DNA from: Rosistilla ulvae
GTDB lineage: Bacteria; Planctomycetota; Planctomycetia; Pirellulales; Pirellulaceae
DNA: 64,000 nucleotides
Direction: 5' to 3'
NCBI RefSeq assembly: GCF_007741475.1
Contig: NZ_CP036261.1
Location: forward strand, 5,643,798 to 5,707,797
Shown here: positions 46,401 to 55,306 of the stretch, in pieces
Layout of the letters: every line of letters begins with the position of its first letter
How positions within the stretch are numbered: the stretch's first letter is position 1
The notes under the pieces: model-generated
Databases searched by the model: none
The model's input: only the letters and a program-made list of their open reading frames with translations
What the model was told of the DNA's origin: nothing
Made by a program: the position numbers and the translations under genes

Positions 46401-48881
46401 GACCGAGGCAAACCGCGTCTGCTGTAAAAATTTCGGCAGCACCTCGGTGCAATTTTCAGACAACGTCACCTCACCCGATTCCAAATTCCAATCCCACACG
46501 AACATCCGCGCCGCGGCAAGGGCGATCGTTAACCGCGCCTCGCTTTCCTTCGCCAAACGTGTCGCTTCGCCACGCAGTTTGGCAATTTTCAAATGGGCTT
46601 CGACGCGAGCTAACAATTCGCGGGCAGTGAATGGTTTGATCAGGTAGTCGTCCGCTCCCGACCTGAGCCCCTCCACACAACTCTCTTCGCCGGCGCGGGC
46701 CGACAACAGGATGAATGGGATGTCAGCCAACTCGCGATCCTCGCGGACCTGCTCAAGCAATTCGCCCCCTCCCAACCGCGGCATCATCACATCGCTGAGA
46801 ATCAAGTCCGGGGGTTGGACTTTGATCCGTTCGAGCGCCTGCTGGCCATCGGAAACCGAGACGACTCGATAGTGCGAAGCCAACAGCCGAGAAACGTAGC
46901 TGAGCATATCGGCATTGTCGTCGGCAACCAGAATCACAGGCTTGTCCGACCGCGAAGACGGACTGGTTTCCGCAAATTCGTTCTGGTTGTTCCCGTCGTG
47001 GCTCGCGGCACTTGCGTGCGTTGCTTGATGCGGCAACCAACGCAACGCCTCGTCCACGATCGAGACCGCCAGTCTCGTTGCCGGCATGTCGCCCGGCGAA
47101 TCGGCGGGAGAATCGACAACTTGATCGCTGGGCAGATGAGCTTTTCCCCGAGGCAGACGGATCGTAAAAACGCTGCCGACTCCCAACTGGCTTTCGACCT
47201 CGATGGTTCCGCCATGCATTTGGACCAAATCATGGACCAACGCCAATCCAATCCCACTTCCCTCGTGCGACCTTCCCACGGTCCCCTCTATCCGATGAAA
47301 GCGGTCGAAGATTTTGGCGAGATGTTCGGCCGGAATTCCGCTTCCGGTATCGCTCACCCGCAGGCGAACCCCATCGTCTGTTTCGTCTAACAGAATCGAA
47401 ACCTTGCCTTTGAGCGTGTACTTGTGCGCGTTGGACAGGAGATTCAAAACGATCTTCTCCCACAGATCGAAATCGACAAATACGGCTTGGCGGATCCGGC
47501 GGCAATCGACATGGTATTCCAAGCCTGCGTTTTCCATGGCTGAACGGAACACGCTGGCCAGTTCGGACGTCAGTTTGGCAAGGTCCAGCGGCCGAAAGTG
47601 GGCTTCGGCGCGGCCCGCTTCTAAGCGAGAGAAATCCAACAGCGAGTTGACCAACCGCAGCAGTCGCATTCCGTTCCGATTGACGATTTCCAAATCGCGC
47701 TTAATCTGCGGCGAGATTTCCTCCGGACCGCTCCGGTTCAACATGTCGCCGACCGGACCGAGAATCAACGTCAGCGGCGTACGAAACTCATGGCTAACGT
47801 TCGAGAAAAAGGCAGTCTTGGCGCGATCCAGCTCAGCCAATGCGTCGGACCGCCGCCGCTCCTCTTCATACGCTTTTGCATTGGCGACCACGGTGACCAA
47901 TTGCCCGGCCAACAGATCGAAGAAGCCGCGATAGCGGTCCTCGAACGGTAGACGCGGACTGATTCCCGCCACCAAGAAACCGTCCATTTGATGCTGCCCG
48001 GGGCGAGCCAAGGGCAACACGACGGCACCCGTCGGCGGCTCGGGCCAGATTCCCACATTCAGTTCATGCAATCGATCCGGTAGCGCGTCGACATGCACCG
48101 GCGTCCCGCTGTCGCTCACGTTTGCCAACGGCCATGGCGTCGGATTGTTCGTCAAATCAATCGACGCAGGCGCAATGATCTCATCGGGCGGCAAGCCCGC
48201 CGTCCCGTGTAGGTGCGCAAATCTCTGGTCGCTATCGAGCAGATAGATCAACGAGAAGGGCAAGTCGCGAAGATTGTTGCCGAGGATTTCAGCAGCCCGC
48301 TCGCAGGCGTCCGCGGCGTTGCGCAGGGTGTCCGTCGTACCGGCAGCCAATTCCCGGAGCGTCTTCAACCGCCGCTCGCCAATCGTGCGCTGAGTGTCCT
48401 CGGTCACAACGCATAACATTCCGTCGACCGTGCCATCATCGCCCGGCAAGGGGCTGTAGGAAAACGTATGGTAGGTCTCTTCGGGAAAACCGCTCCGTTG
48501 AAGGAACAACAACAAGCCTTCGTCCCAGGTCGCTTCCCCCGTGCGCAACACTTTCTCAGCCCGCGGCCCAACGTCGTCCCAAATCTCCGACCAAACATCG
48601 CGTGCCGGCTTCCCAAACGCCGCGGGATGTTTCGGCCCCAAAGTCATTTGCGCATAGGCGTCGTTATAGAAAAAAGTGAAATCGGGGCCCCAGCCAAGCC
48701 ACATTGCGTAACGCGAACCAAGCATGATCTGGACGGCGGTCTTGAGGGCAGCAGGCCAACGTTCGATCGGCCCGACTGGGGTCTGTGACCAATCGAAGTC
48801 CCGCGTCCGCCTAGCCATCTCACAATCGCTGAAAGGAAAGTGTGTCGATTGGCTAGTTGTTGATGTTTTATGCTCGCCCAT
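43425..48881 (-). CDS. Hybrid sensor histidine kinase with two kinase cores and two receiver domains
   Basis: 1818 residues from the ATG at 48881 (a TTG at 48923 would add 14). No transmembrane segment; cytoplasmic. Order: PAS-like (about 20-165), GAF (180-335), HisKA with H364 (SNVSHEFRTP), ATPase (460-575, with SGIGLALVHDLVQMHGG), receiver with D697 (LILSDVMMP), three PAS domains (about 785-900, 905-1025, 1035-1150), GAF (1160-1315), PAS (1325-1445), second HisKA with H1466 (MLAHELRNP), second ATPase (1570-1675, GGLGIGLTLVKQLVELHGG), final receiver with D1749 (VLLDIGLPG). All phosphotransfer residues appear intact, so this is two hybrid kinases fused. No partner regulator is adjacent. Confidence 0.95.
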   Translation of the reverse strand: MGEHKTSTTSQSTHFPFSDCEMARRTRDFDWSQTPVGPIERWPAALKTAVQIMLGSRYAMWLGWGPDFTFFYNDAYAQMTLGPKHPAAFGKPARDVWSEIWDDVGPRAEKVLRTGEATWDEGLLLFLQRSGFPEETYHTFSYSPLPGDDGTVDGMLCVVTEDTQRTIGERRLKTLRELAAGTTDTLRNAADACERAAEILGNNLRDLPFSLIYLLDSDQRFAHLHGTAGLPPDEIIAPASIDLTNNPTPWPLANVSDSGTPVHVDALPDRLHELNVGIWPEPPTGAVVLPLARPGQHQMDGFLVAGISPRLPFEDRYRGFFDLLAGQLVTVVANAKAYEEERRRSDALAELDRAKTAFFSNVSHEFRTPLTLILGPVGDMLNRSGPEEISPQIKRDLEIVNRNGMRLLRLVNSLLDFSRLEAGRAEAHFRPLDLAKLTSELASVFRSAMENAGLEYHVDCRRIRQAVFVDFDLWEKIVLNLLSNAHKYTLKGKVSILLDETDDGVRLRVSDTGSGIPAEHLAKIFDRFHRIEGTVGRSHEGSGIGLALVHDLVQMHGGTIEVESQLGVGSVFTIRLPRGKAHLPSDQVVDSPADSPGDMPATRLAVSIVDEALRWLPHQATHASAASHDGNNQNEFAETSPSSRSDKPVILVADDNADMLSYVSRLLASHYRVVSVSDGQQALERIKVQPPDLILSDVMMPRLGGGELLEQVREDRELADIPFILLSARAGEESCVEGLRSGADDYLIKPFTARELLARVEAHLKIAKLRGEATRLAKESEARLTIALAAARMFVWDWNLESGEVTLSENCTEVLPKFLQQTRFASVSDVFELVHPEDVDRVRATIDQAVESGSEFEIQFRCLNEEGEIAWLEDRGQVISDEHGNPVRMLGVVVDVTEQKHSQESLHQRERFLQAIFDATPECIKLVAADGTLVQMNTAGLQMVEADKESDVVGQSVWGIIAAEHRDAFRNFNEDICRGRRGILEFDIVGKSGTRRQMETHAVPLPLDDGRTVQLAVTRDVTERKQAEAAMREREAAFRGMADNAPAMLWVTDPKGHCTFISRGWCEFTGQTADEGLGTGWLRAVHPDDRESSGKIFQHANENRQPFTIDYRVLTADGEYRWAIDMGRPHFDSNHNFLGFIGSVTDNHQRKTAQDFRLSQARVLEMINNHRPLREVLTEVVYFLERQIDGGLGSILLLDENCERMRLGAAPHLADAYNQAIDGIRIGEGQGSCGTAAHRRATVLVEDIQSDPLWTNFRDLAAVHGIAGACWSEPILLGDGTLLGTLAVYFPVPRTAREEEFAAMQQLAGFAAIAIERYRAHKAIHESEQRFRILADNMSQLAWTCDAFGEVNWFNQRWYDYTGRSFEEMRGWGWTKVLQAEHRARVVDGVERARNREDVWEDTFPMLGANGEYRWFLSRAVPIRGEQGKVLRWFGTNTDVTELRDVQQLLRDADQRKDEFLAMLAHELRNPLAPIRSGLDLLAMEPEHPQNDMIKMMQDQVDHVVRLVDDLLDVARIMRGKVELRREPVELAPLVRQSVDAVRPAIDSHQHELTVSLPNRSVWLDADPVRIVQVIENLLGNAAKYMEAGGNIQLSVDPHDDRVSICVRDEGIGIDAELLPRVFQLFTQSSRSLDRSQGGLGIGLTLVKQLVELHGGTVMVESEGIGHGSQFTVTLPTGKVSAQQSEESPDQHQLSKVRRIVLVDDNRSAVFLLDRLLKKFGKHEIHHASDGPSALELIRKEHPEIVLLDIGLPGLDGFQVAEAIRQEGKFDDILMIALTGYGHEEARQRCERVGFDEHLVKPPSVDQIKKILSHCKLR

Positions 48882-48923
48882 AAAGTGTCGCGTTAAGGGT
48901 AAAGAGTTCCAGTGATTTCCCAA

Positions 48924-49597
48924 GCATTCAGTTGCCCTGAGCGAGGTCGGCTGCTTTTTTAGACAAGCCCACTGACCCTCGTGTGATCAAACATCTGCCC
49001 ACTGAGCCGCATGTCTGAGCTTCGCAGAAACAATATACAGCTCCCCGCAGAATTGCACAGCGATCCCCAGCCAGACGTGCAACAACGGCAGGCCGGATTC
49101 GGCTGAGCAGCTCGCCGAACAAGCAACCAAGCTGAATGAGATTCATCCGCCCAGGCAATTCGGTTGCCGAGTTGTTTTTGTTTGATCGAAGATCGTTCCG
49201 AACGTTGCTGGGCCATCCAGTCCTTGCGCCGAAATCATCGAGAGAGAAGATCATCGACTTGGCTAATGCAATCTTCATCTGCCGGCCCAGATGCGGATAC
49301 TCCGAGGAAGCGACCCCGGCGCCGTTGGAACACACATATGATGCGGGGTGGCCGTCCCCTTCAACGACACGTTGGCCGATGCAGAATCGATCGCTAAGCC
49401 AATCGCTTCACTTCCAGATGTTCTGGCGTTTGGATCGCAGACTCGACCTTGGCGACGATTGCCTGTTGCAACTTTTGAACAAGAGCCAGTTCAACCGCCG
49501 GATACTCATGATTTCTGGCGCGCGGTTTGCAACCAACACAGGATCGCAAACAAGTCAGCTATCCCACCCCAAGGTACCGTTACAGGAGTTCCTATCT
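48924..49597. other. Gene-free stretch between the giant kinase and the dehydrogenase gene
   Basis: A 135-codon minus-strand frame (48928-49335) and a plus-strand extension of the dehydrogenase frame (from 49136) are open but have no recognisable protein features. I take this as a long divergent promoter region. AGGAG (49584-49588) is the dehydrogenase ribosome-binding site. Confidence 0.6.
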
Positions 49598-50500
49598 ATG
49601 TCCGTACAAACCACTGAACGCGTTAAGCTGGTCGATCCTCGCGATGCTCATGCGAAGCCCCCATTTAAAAATCAGTCGCCGATCGAGATGCCCGGGCATA
49701 CAGCCCAGATGGATCCGGTTCCCGATCACGGCGAGCAGTCGTATCGGGGATCTGGAAAGCTCAACGGCCTGTCCGCTCTGGTGACCGGTGGCGACAGTGG
49801 AATCGGCCGTGCGATCGCACTTTGTTATGCTCGCGAAGGGGCGAATGTGGCGATCAACTATTTGTCCGAAAGCGACGACGCCCAGCAAACCGCTGAGTTG
49901 GTGAAGGAAGCCGGTGCGAACGCCGTGGTCCTCCCGGGCGACTTGCGCGACGAGTCGTTCTGCGAGCGGTTGGTCGATGATGCGTTCGACCAACTCGGTG
50001 CGATTGACATCCTGGTCAACAACGCCGCCTACCAACAAACGCGAGAAGAAATTGACGACTGGTCGACCGAAACGTTCGATCGGATTTTCAAAACGAATGT
50101 CTATGCAACCTTTTGGCTGTGTCGCGCCGCAATGAAACGGCTCCCGCCCGGAGGAAGCATCATCAACACCGCCTCGATCCAGGGCTATGATCCCTCAGCC
50201 TACTTGCTGCCCTATTCGGCGACAAAATCAGCGTTGTTGGGGATGACCAAGGGCCTGGCAAAGTTGGGAAGCAAGCATGGGGTCCGCGTCAATGCGGTCG
50301 CTCCTGGACCGGTCTGGACCCCGCTGATCCCCGGCACCATGCCGCAGGACCACCTGCAGAACTTCGGTGCCGACACGTTGTTCCAACGACCAGCTCAGCC
50401 GATCGAACTTGCGCCGCTTTATGTTTGGCTAGCGAGCCCCGATGCCAGCTATGTCACCGCGGAAGTCTTCGGATGTACCGGCGGCAAGACACCTGTCTGA
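49598..50500 (+). CDS. YghA/YdaD-type short-chain dehydrogenase/reductase
   Basis: 300 residues from the ATG at 49598 (AGGAG nine bases upstream). A ~50-residue N-terminal extension with HTAQMDPVPDHGEQSYRGSG is typical of the general-stress YghA/YhdF/YdaD group. The classical SDR core follows: cofactor loop TGGDSGIGRAIA, NNAAYQ, catalytic Ser in INTASIQGY, and YSATKSALLGMTK with Tyr and Lys of the YxxxK motif. The substrate is unknown; homologues are induced by salt, heat or stationary phase in Bacillus and others. It sits next to YihY/BrkB and DUF892-type genes, a grouping seen in stress regulons. Confidence 0.94.
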   Translation: MSVQTTERVKLVDPRDAHAKPPFKNQSPIEMPGHTAQMDPVPDHGEQSYRGSGKLNGLSALVTGGDSGIGRAIALCYAREGANVAINYLSESDDAQQTAELVKEAGANAVVLPGDLRDESFCERLVDDAFDQLGAIDILVNNAAYQQTREEIDDWSTETFDRIFKTNVYATFWLCRAAMKRLPPGGSIINTASIQGYDPSAYLLPYSATKSALLGMTKGLAKLGSKHGVRVNAVAPGPVWTPLIPGTMPQDHLQNFGADTLFQRPAQPIELAPLYVWLASPDASYVTAEVFGCTGGKTPV

Positions 50501-50773
50501 TCGTCTCGTGCGAAAGCAATGCCGCCGTGCAACCCGATGGTCTGAGCGGTTTCCGACCAGCCTGTGGTCGGTACCGCAACAGTCTCGGCCGCACCGAGGC
50601 ACGGCTGCCGTCAAATCGGGAGAAATCCACGTTCGCTGCAAAAGTCGTGGCGACAACCAACTCTGCGGTGCCTAGGACGGGGCAGCTGCCGCGAAAAACC
50701 GCAAGTACCATTTGGCACGCGTGTTGCCGATAGTCTTCGCCGATGCTACCTCCGACCGGAACAACACGGGATC

Positions 50774-51679
50774 ATGAACTTTCTAAAACAGACCTTCGCC
50801 GACTTCTCCAAAGACCGCTGCACAACGCTCGCCGCGTCGCTCGCCTACTACACCGCATTTGCGCTTCCTCCGCTGTTGTACCTGCTGCTCACGATCCTAA
50901 CGTTCAGCCTGTCGGTGATGTACGACAGCGAAGCCGCCGAGCAGAAAGCTCAGGGGCTTTTGGAGAGTCAGGCCGCTCAGATGATCGGCAATCAAGCGGC
51001 GTCCGAAGAGATCGGTACCATTCTGGAACGGAATCAAGACGCTGGCGGCACATGGTGGAAGACGTTGCTCAGCTTCGCCGGGATCGTCATCGGTGCGACT
51101 GGGGTCGTGGCATCGTTGCAAGCTGCGTTGAACCAAGTCTGGCAGGTGAAACCCGATCCAGACCAGGCGAATTGGACCGACTTGATTCGAAAGCGGGTGC
51201 TCTCCTTCGGGATGATTCTGGGACTTGGATTTCTGTTGCTCGTTTCGCTTGTCGTTTCGTCGTTGCTGCAAGGATTCAGCGACCTCGTTGGCGTGTCGGG
51301 AATGCTTGGCGAAGCGACGAATTTTGCCGTTCAAGCGATGGTGGTTTGGGTCATGTTCGCAGCGATTTTCAAGTACATGCCCGATGCGGTCGTCCGCTGG
51401 AAAGATGTTGCTGTCGGCGCTGCGATCACCACCATCCTCTTTTTACTGGGACGGTTTGCGATGCAGGTCTATTTCAGCTACAGCGAACCGGGAGCCCAGT
51501 TGGGTGCCGCTGCCGCCTCGTTCGCCGTCATCCTTGTATGGGTCTATTACACCGCGATGATCGTGCTGTTGGGAGCCGAAGCGACGCAGACTTACGCATC
51601 ACTGTACGGCAGTGGTATCAAGCCAGAAAAGGATGCGGTTCGTGTCGTCGAAACGGTTCAGCGGCGCAATGCGTATTAA
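50774..51679 (+). CDS. YihY/BrkB-family inner-membrane protein
   Basis: 301 residues from the ATG at 50774; the longer open frame upstream is not family-like. Typical features: TTLAASLAYYTAFALPPLLY with the first helix, then WWKTLLSFAGIVIGATGVVA, ALNQVWQVKPD, and the later helices RVLSFGMILGLGFLLLVSLV and FAVILVWVYYTAMIVLLGAE. Six membrane segments can be counted. The family is often mislabelled ribonuclease BN; its true role is not established, with transport or envelope functions proposed. Confidence 0.94.
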   Translation: MNFLKQTFADFSKDRCTTLAASLAYYTAFALPPLLYLLLTILTFSLSVMYDSEAAEQKAQGLLESQAAQMIGNQAASEEIGTILERNQDAGGTWWKTLLSFAGIVIGATGVVASLQAALNQVWQVKPDPDQANWTDLIRKRVLSFGMILGLGFLLLVSLVVSSLLQGFSDLVGVSGMLGEATNFAVQAMVVWVMFAAIFKYMPDAVVRWKDVAVGAAITTILFLLGRFAMQVYFSYSEPGAQLGAAAASFAVILVWVYYTAMIVLLGAEATQTYASLYGSGIKPEKDAVRVVETVQRRNAY

Positions 51680-51767
51680 CATCGACCGCGGCGATCATCG
51701 CTCCGTCATACCGACCGCTTGCGTTTTGTAGAGCGGCGAAGTGGAGCGGTAGCAAAGAGACAAGCCG

Positions 51768-52470
51768 ATGGGATATCGAATCGAACGCAACGAAACGATC
51801 AACGACGGCGTCCGGCGAATCGCCACCGAACAGATCGAAAAAGCGATCGGCGAACTGGGTGACAATCGTCTCGATCCTCCCACCCAAGTCCATCAAGTGC
51901 GGAAGCGATGCAAGAAATTGCGTGGATTGCTGCGATTGCTTCGCCCCGGTTTTGAAGCAACCTATGACAAGCGAAACCGGTGGTGCCGCGATACCGCGCG
52001 TTTGCTGTCGGGAGCCCGCGATGCAAAGGTTCTTCTCGATACCTATGACGATTTGATGGAACACTATAACGATCCGGTCGATCGCCACGCGTTTGGTTCG
52101 ATCCGTCGGCGGCTTACGTGAAACCGCAAGCATTACCTAGCCGACGCGATCGATATGGACGACGCCTGCGAGACCGTCTTGGAGCGGTTGCGGGAAGCGA
52201 GAGAACATGTCGATCGCTGGTCGATCGAAGAGGAAGGGATCGAACCACTCATCGCTGGCGTCAAGAAGACCTACAAACGCGGATACCATGCGATGGAGCA
52301 GGCGGCTGGCGGGTCCGACGGCGTGCGATTTCATGAGTGGCGCAATCGGGTGAAGTACCACGGGTATCACTGCCGTTTGCTGGTGAACGTCCGGCCCGTC
52401 GTGATGAATGCTCGAATCAAGGAGGTGTCGCGGCTTGGCGATTCGCATGCCAGTGTTTCATCTTGCGTTC
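51768..52470 (+). pseudogene. CHAD-domain protein gene broken by an in-frame TGA and a decayed 3' end
   Basis: The first 117 codons (51768-52118) encode a clear CHAD N-terminal half: MGYRIERNETINDGVRRIAT, then VHQVRKRCKKLRGLLRLLRP with the conserved His and Arg/Lys set, and RDTARLLSGARDAKVLLDTY. A TGA at 52119-52121 interrupts it. The same frame resumes at once (NRKHYLADAID; ATG at 52155) and encodes the second half: GVKKTYKRGYHAMEQAAGG and FHEWRNRVKYHGYHCRLLVN. Homology ends after RIKEVSRLGD (about 52446), where a further LGDDHDL-type segment is expected and is missing, though the frame stays open to 52634. CHAD proteins bind polyphosphate. Two separately translated pieces are possible; a nonsense-mutated gene is more likely. 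Confidence 0.8.
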
Positions 52471-52593
52471 TGAGCGACAGGCCGGCGGAGTTGTATAAAC
52501 AGCTCACCTCTCTCCTTAGATCCGGCACAGATTTTGCTCCGTCTTTTCTCCTCGTGAACCCGCAAAACATTCTCTTTTGGAGCAGGCGAATCT

Positions 52594-52905
52594 ATGTACC
52601 AAGTTGGACAACCGGTCGTCTATCGGATAAGTAAACAAAGCACAAAACCGGGCACACGCGCGATCCAAGTTCGGCCCTCACCACGTGGTGACCACTACAG
52701 CTATTGTGTCGACAAATTCTGGCGTGTCGAGAAGATCCTGCCTGGTGGGGCTGTCTGCGTGCGAACGCGACGCGGCAAACGGCACGTACTCGATGGCGAT
52801 GATTGCAATTTACGGCCAGCCCGCTGGTGGGAACGGGTCCTGCTGCGCCGCCCCTTTCCTACGACGGGGAATCAGGACAAATCTTTGGCGGAGCTTTCGT
52901 ACTGA
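52594..52905 (+). CDS. Small basic protein of unknown function
   Basis: 103 residues. GGAG lies 13-16 bases upstream of the ATG. It begins MYQVGQPVVYRISKQSTKPG and contains SYCVDKFWRVEKILPGGAVC, then RTRRGKRHVLDGDDCNLRPA, a small, Tyr/Arg-rich beta-strand pattern reminiscent of SH3/KOW-like barrels. Similar small proteins seem common in Pirellulaceae. It overlaps the tail of the decayed CHAD frame, which supports that frame being dead. Function unknown. Confidence 0.75.
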   Translation: MYQVGQPVVYRISKQSTKPGTRAIQVRPSPRGDHYSYCVDKFWRVEKILPGGAVCVRTRRGKRHVLDGDDCNLRPARWWERVLLRRPFPTTGNQDKSLAELSY

Positions 52906-53038
52906 GAACGAAAGATCCCAACGCACAGTGCGTAGCGGGAGCTCATTGCAAACAGGCACGTTCTCATCTTCCAGCATCGAACCAGGGAACTTCCGCCATC
53001 GAAATTCAGACATGTGATCAAACCTTGGATAACCAACA

Positions 53039-54490
53039 ATGAAACGACAAAACGAAAATTGCCGGACCGGACTACTGAGTTGCATCATCGCATTTCTTCC
53101 CGCGGCCTGTCCGTTAGCTCACGGACAAACCTCCCCCGCTCAACCCCGCGCGAACGCTGAAGATCAGAAATCCCAGTCGCTTCCCGACCAAACCTATATG
53201 CCCGTTGTGATCGACAAGGATTTTGCTTCGACACGGGAATCCGACCAACAAAAAAAGCCTGCATTCATGCAGCGCCAAGCCAACTTGCTGCAGTCGCGGT
53301 ACGATCTCGGCGACGCGCCATCGAATGTCTCGATGTCGGGAGGAAGGAAAAAGGTTCAACAGGGTGTGCGAGTGAAACTCGGTGACGGCGTCTCGTGGCA
53401 ACAGCTCGCCGACATGTCTCCCGCCGAAATCAAACGTCGGAACCTCTTCCCAATGGGCTTTCGGCCGCTGCCGCATGCGCATCACGTCACTGGCGGGCAG
53501 GTCTTTCCGGACGACCAAATCAAAACGATTCTCGACGCCGAAAGCCGTAACCTGGAACGCTTTGACGTCGAATTCGACCTGCCGACACATCTGACGCCCG
53601 AGTTCCCAGCACCGATATTTCTTTCAACGCGCCCCGACCTTGGCGACGTATCGCAGGGAAAGGTGCTGACGATCAAGAACTACTACATGCTGCTCAAGGG
53701 CAAGGTCACGCCGGTCCAAATGGAAGGTATGCGGTTGCTGCTAACGCCGTTCCCCCAGCAGCAGTTCAACCAGACCGAGGACCGCAAGGCGGACGAACCA
53801 AGCTTGGGCGTCAGCTGCCTCGACTGTCACACCAACGGTCACACCAACGCTGCGTTTCATCTCAATCCCGATACGCGACCGCAAGCTGCCCGGTTTCGGC
53901 TCGATACGGTCAGCTTGCGGGGCATGTTCAACCAACAGATTCACGGCTCGAAACGTTCGCTCCGCAGCGTTGAAGATTTTACTCAATTCGAACAACGGAC
54001 CGCGTATTTTGACGGCGATCACGTGATCGCGGCGAAGAAAGGACTCCATCTGCCCGACCGTTCCGACGCCGTCGCAATGATGTCTCAGATGCAAAACATG
54101 TTCGACTTTCCCCCAGCTCCGAAGCTCGATGAATTTGGCAAGCTGATTCCCGAGAAAGCCACGCGGCTGGAGATGAAAGGTCAAGAAATCTTCTTCGGCA
54201 AGGGGCGGTGCGACGAGTGTCATAAACCACCCTTTTACCTGGACCACCAAATGCATGATCTGCATTTAGAACGATTCTACGCCCCCGAGAAGATCAGTGA
54301 TCAGTTCAACATCGCCGACGGTCCTATCAAAACGTTCACACTGCGCGGCATCAAGGACTCTCCACCCTATCACCACGACGGCCGACTTTTGACACTGGCT
54401 GACACGGTCGAGTTCTTCAATCTCGTGCTGCAGTTGGATTTAACGACCGAAGAGAAACATGCGCTGACAGCGTTCATGTTGTGCTTGTGA
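53039..54490 (+). CDS. Exported di-haem-type c cytochrome, possible cytochrome c peroxidase/MauG relative
   Basis: 483 residues. N-terminal signal peptide (about 1-29, ending AHG). Two haem-binding motifs: CLDCH (260-264) and CDECH (391-395). The GIKDSPPYHHDGRLLTLADT segment near the C-terminus is the conserved Pro/His/Gly region of bacterial di-haem peroxidase-like proteins (RGxxxxxPxxHxGxxxtLxxvv). It is therefore probably a periplasmic electron-transfer or peroxidase-like protein. The roughly 200 residues before the first haem have no family I can name. A copper-binding-like protein follows 203 bp downstream. Confidence 0.9.
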   Translation: MKRQNENCRTGLLSCIIAFLPAACPLAHGQTSPAQPRANAEDQKSQSLPDQTYMPVVIDKDFASTRESDQQKKPAFMQRQANLLQSRYDLGDAPSNVSMSGGRKKVQQGVRVKLGDGVSWQQLADMSPAEIKRRNLFPMGFRPLPHAHHVTGGQVFPDDQIKTILDAESRNLERFDVEFDLPTHLTPEFPAPIFLSTRPDLGDVSQGKVLTIKNYYMLLKGKVTPVQMEGMRLLLTPFPQQQFNQTEDRKADEPSLGVSCLDCHTNGHTNAAFHLNPDTRPQAARFRLDTVSLRGMFNQQIHGSKRSLRSVEDFTQFEQRTAYFDGDHVIAAKKGLHLPDRSDAVAMMSQMQNMFDFPPAPKLDEFGKLIPEKATRLEMKGQEIFFGKGRCDECHKPPFYLDHQMHDLHLERFYAPEKISDQFNIADGPIKTFTLRGIKDSPPYHHDGRLLTLADTVEFFNLVLQLDLTTEEKHALTAFMLCL

Positions 54491-54693
54491 GTCTGTGAAG
54501 CTCAGGCGATCCATGCGGCAACGCACTCAATTCCGCAGCGCGATCCCGTACAGGCCAACAAGCGATTCAGATCGTCGATCGCATCCGACTTCGGTTGTGA
54601 TCTTCACCGCCTCCAGCGTGACTCCGCACACGCGTTTAATGATTTCCACCGACTGGCGGAGAAGTCGGTAGACTCCCGAAGGAAGTAATAGCA

Positions 54694-55002
54694 ATGAATC
54701 GAGAATGTATTGAAGCATGCCAAAAGTGTGCGACCGAATGCGAACAATGTCTCGACGCGATGATCGACATCGACAGCAATAACGATTGCCCGCGTTGCTG
54801 CCGAGAGTGCATCGACGTCTGTCTGTTGTGCGCTCAGGCGATGGCACGCGACAGCCGTTTTGCCGACGCAATCTGCCGACTGTGTGCGGATGTGTGCCAG
54901 TGGTGCGCCGAGCAATGCGGAGCCCACCAGCACGATCACTGCCAACGCTGTGCCGAGTCTTGTCGCAAGTGCGTGGAATCTTGCCGCGCGATGGCAGCCT
55001 GA
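54694..55002 (+). CDS. Cys-rich four-helix copper-storage-like protein (DUF326)
   Basis: 102 residues with 21 cysteines, spaced along four predicted helices (for example CIEACQKCATECEQC, CPRCCRECIDVCLLC, CRLCADVCQWCAEQC, CQRCAESCRKCVESC). This matches DUF326/Csp-type copper-storage proteins, which line a four-helix tube with thiolates and hold many Cu(I) ions. There is no signal peptide, so it is of the cytosolic (Csp3-like) kind. His residues near 78-82 (HQHDH) sit where cytosolic Csp proteins have extra metal ligands. AAGGAAG lies upstream of the ATG. Confidence 0.93.
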   Translation: MNRECIEACQKCATECEQCLDAMIDIDSNNDCPRCCRECIDVCLLCAQAMARDSRFADAICRLCADVCQWCAEQCGAHQHDHCQRCAESCRKCVESCRAMAA

Positions 55003-55306
55003 AACGTAGTGGCAGCAGCTTCTCCGGTCGCGTGGCCCGACTCCGGCGAGTGCCAAGTCGGATGTATCCAACGACAGCGGTTCTCCGACGAATCGATCCA
55101 CAATCTTCCACGCGCTGATTGTGGTTCGATCCTCCAAACCGCTCGGCACACGCCCGAACACATGGACCGTTGGCTTGCCGAGGCGTCAGGCTCGATTACG
55201 CCGCGTCTCGACCCGATTGGCGAGCGCAGACAGCTTGCTCTGGCACAGCTTGACTCCATCGAACCAAACCGCCGTGCCCATCGGATCTGCGGTGGCATTG
55301 TTTAGG
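55003..55306. other. Gene-free stretch after the copper-storage-like gene
   Basis: Several overlapping frames on both strands are open but interrupted; one minus-strand frame has protein-like segments on either side of a TGA (near 55190) and could be a decayed gene. No feature is firm enough to call. Confidence 0.4.

Noticed and set aside
48928-49335. 135-codon minus-strand frame between the kinase and the dehydrogenase gene
   Set aside because: Starts at an uncommon codon context, lacks a ribosome-binding site and any domain, and has a Cys/Arg-rich composition typical of chance frames.
52119-52121. Selenocysteine or recoded stop at the TGA in the CHAD gene
   Set aside because: No selenocysteine insertion-like hairpin was seen immediately downstream, CHAD proteins have no catalytic Cys there, and other genes in the window use TGA as a normal stop (for example the YghA-type dehydrogenase).
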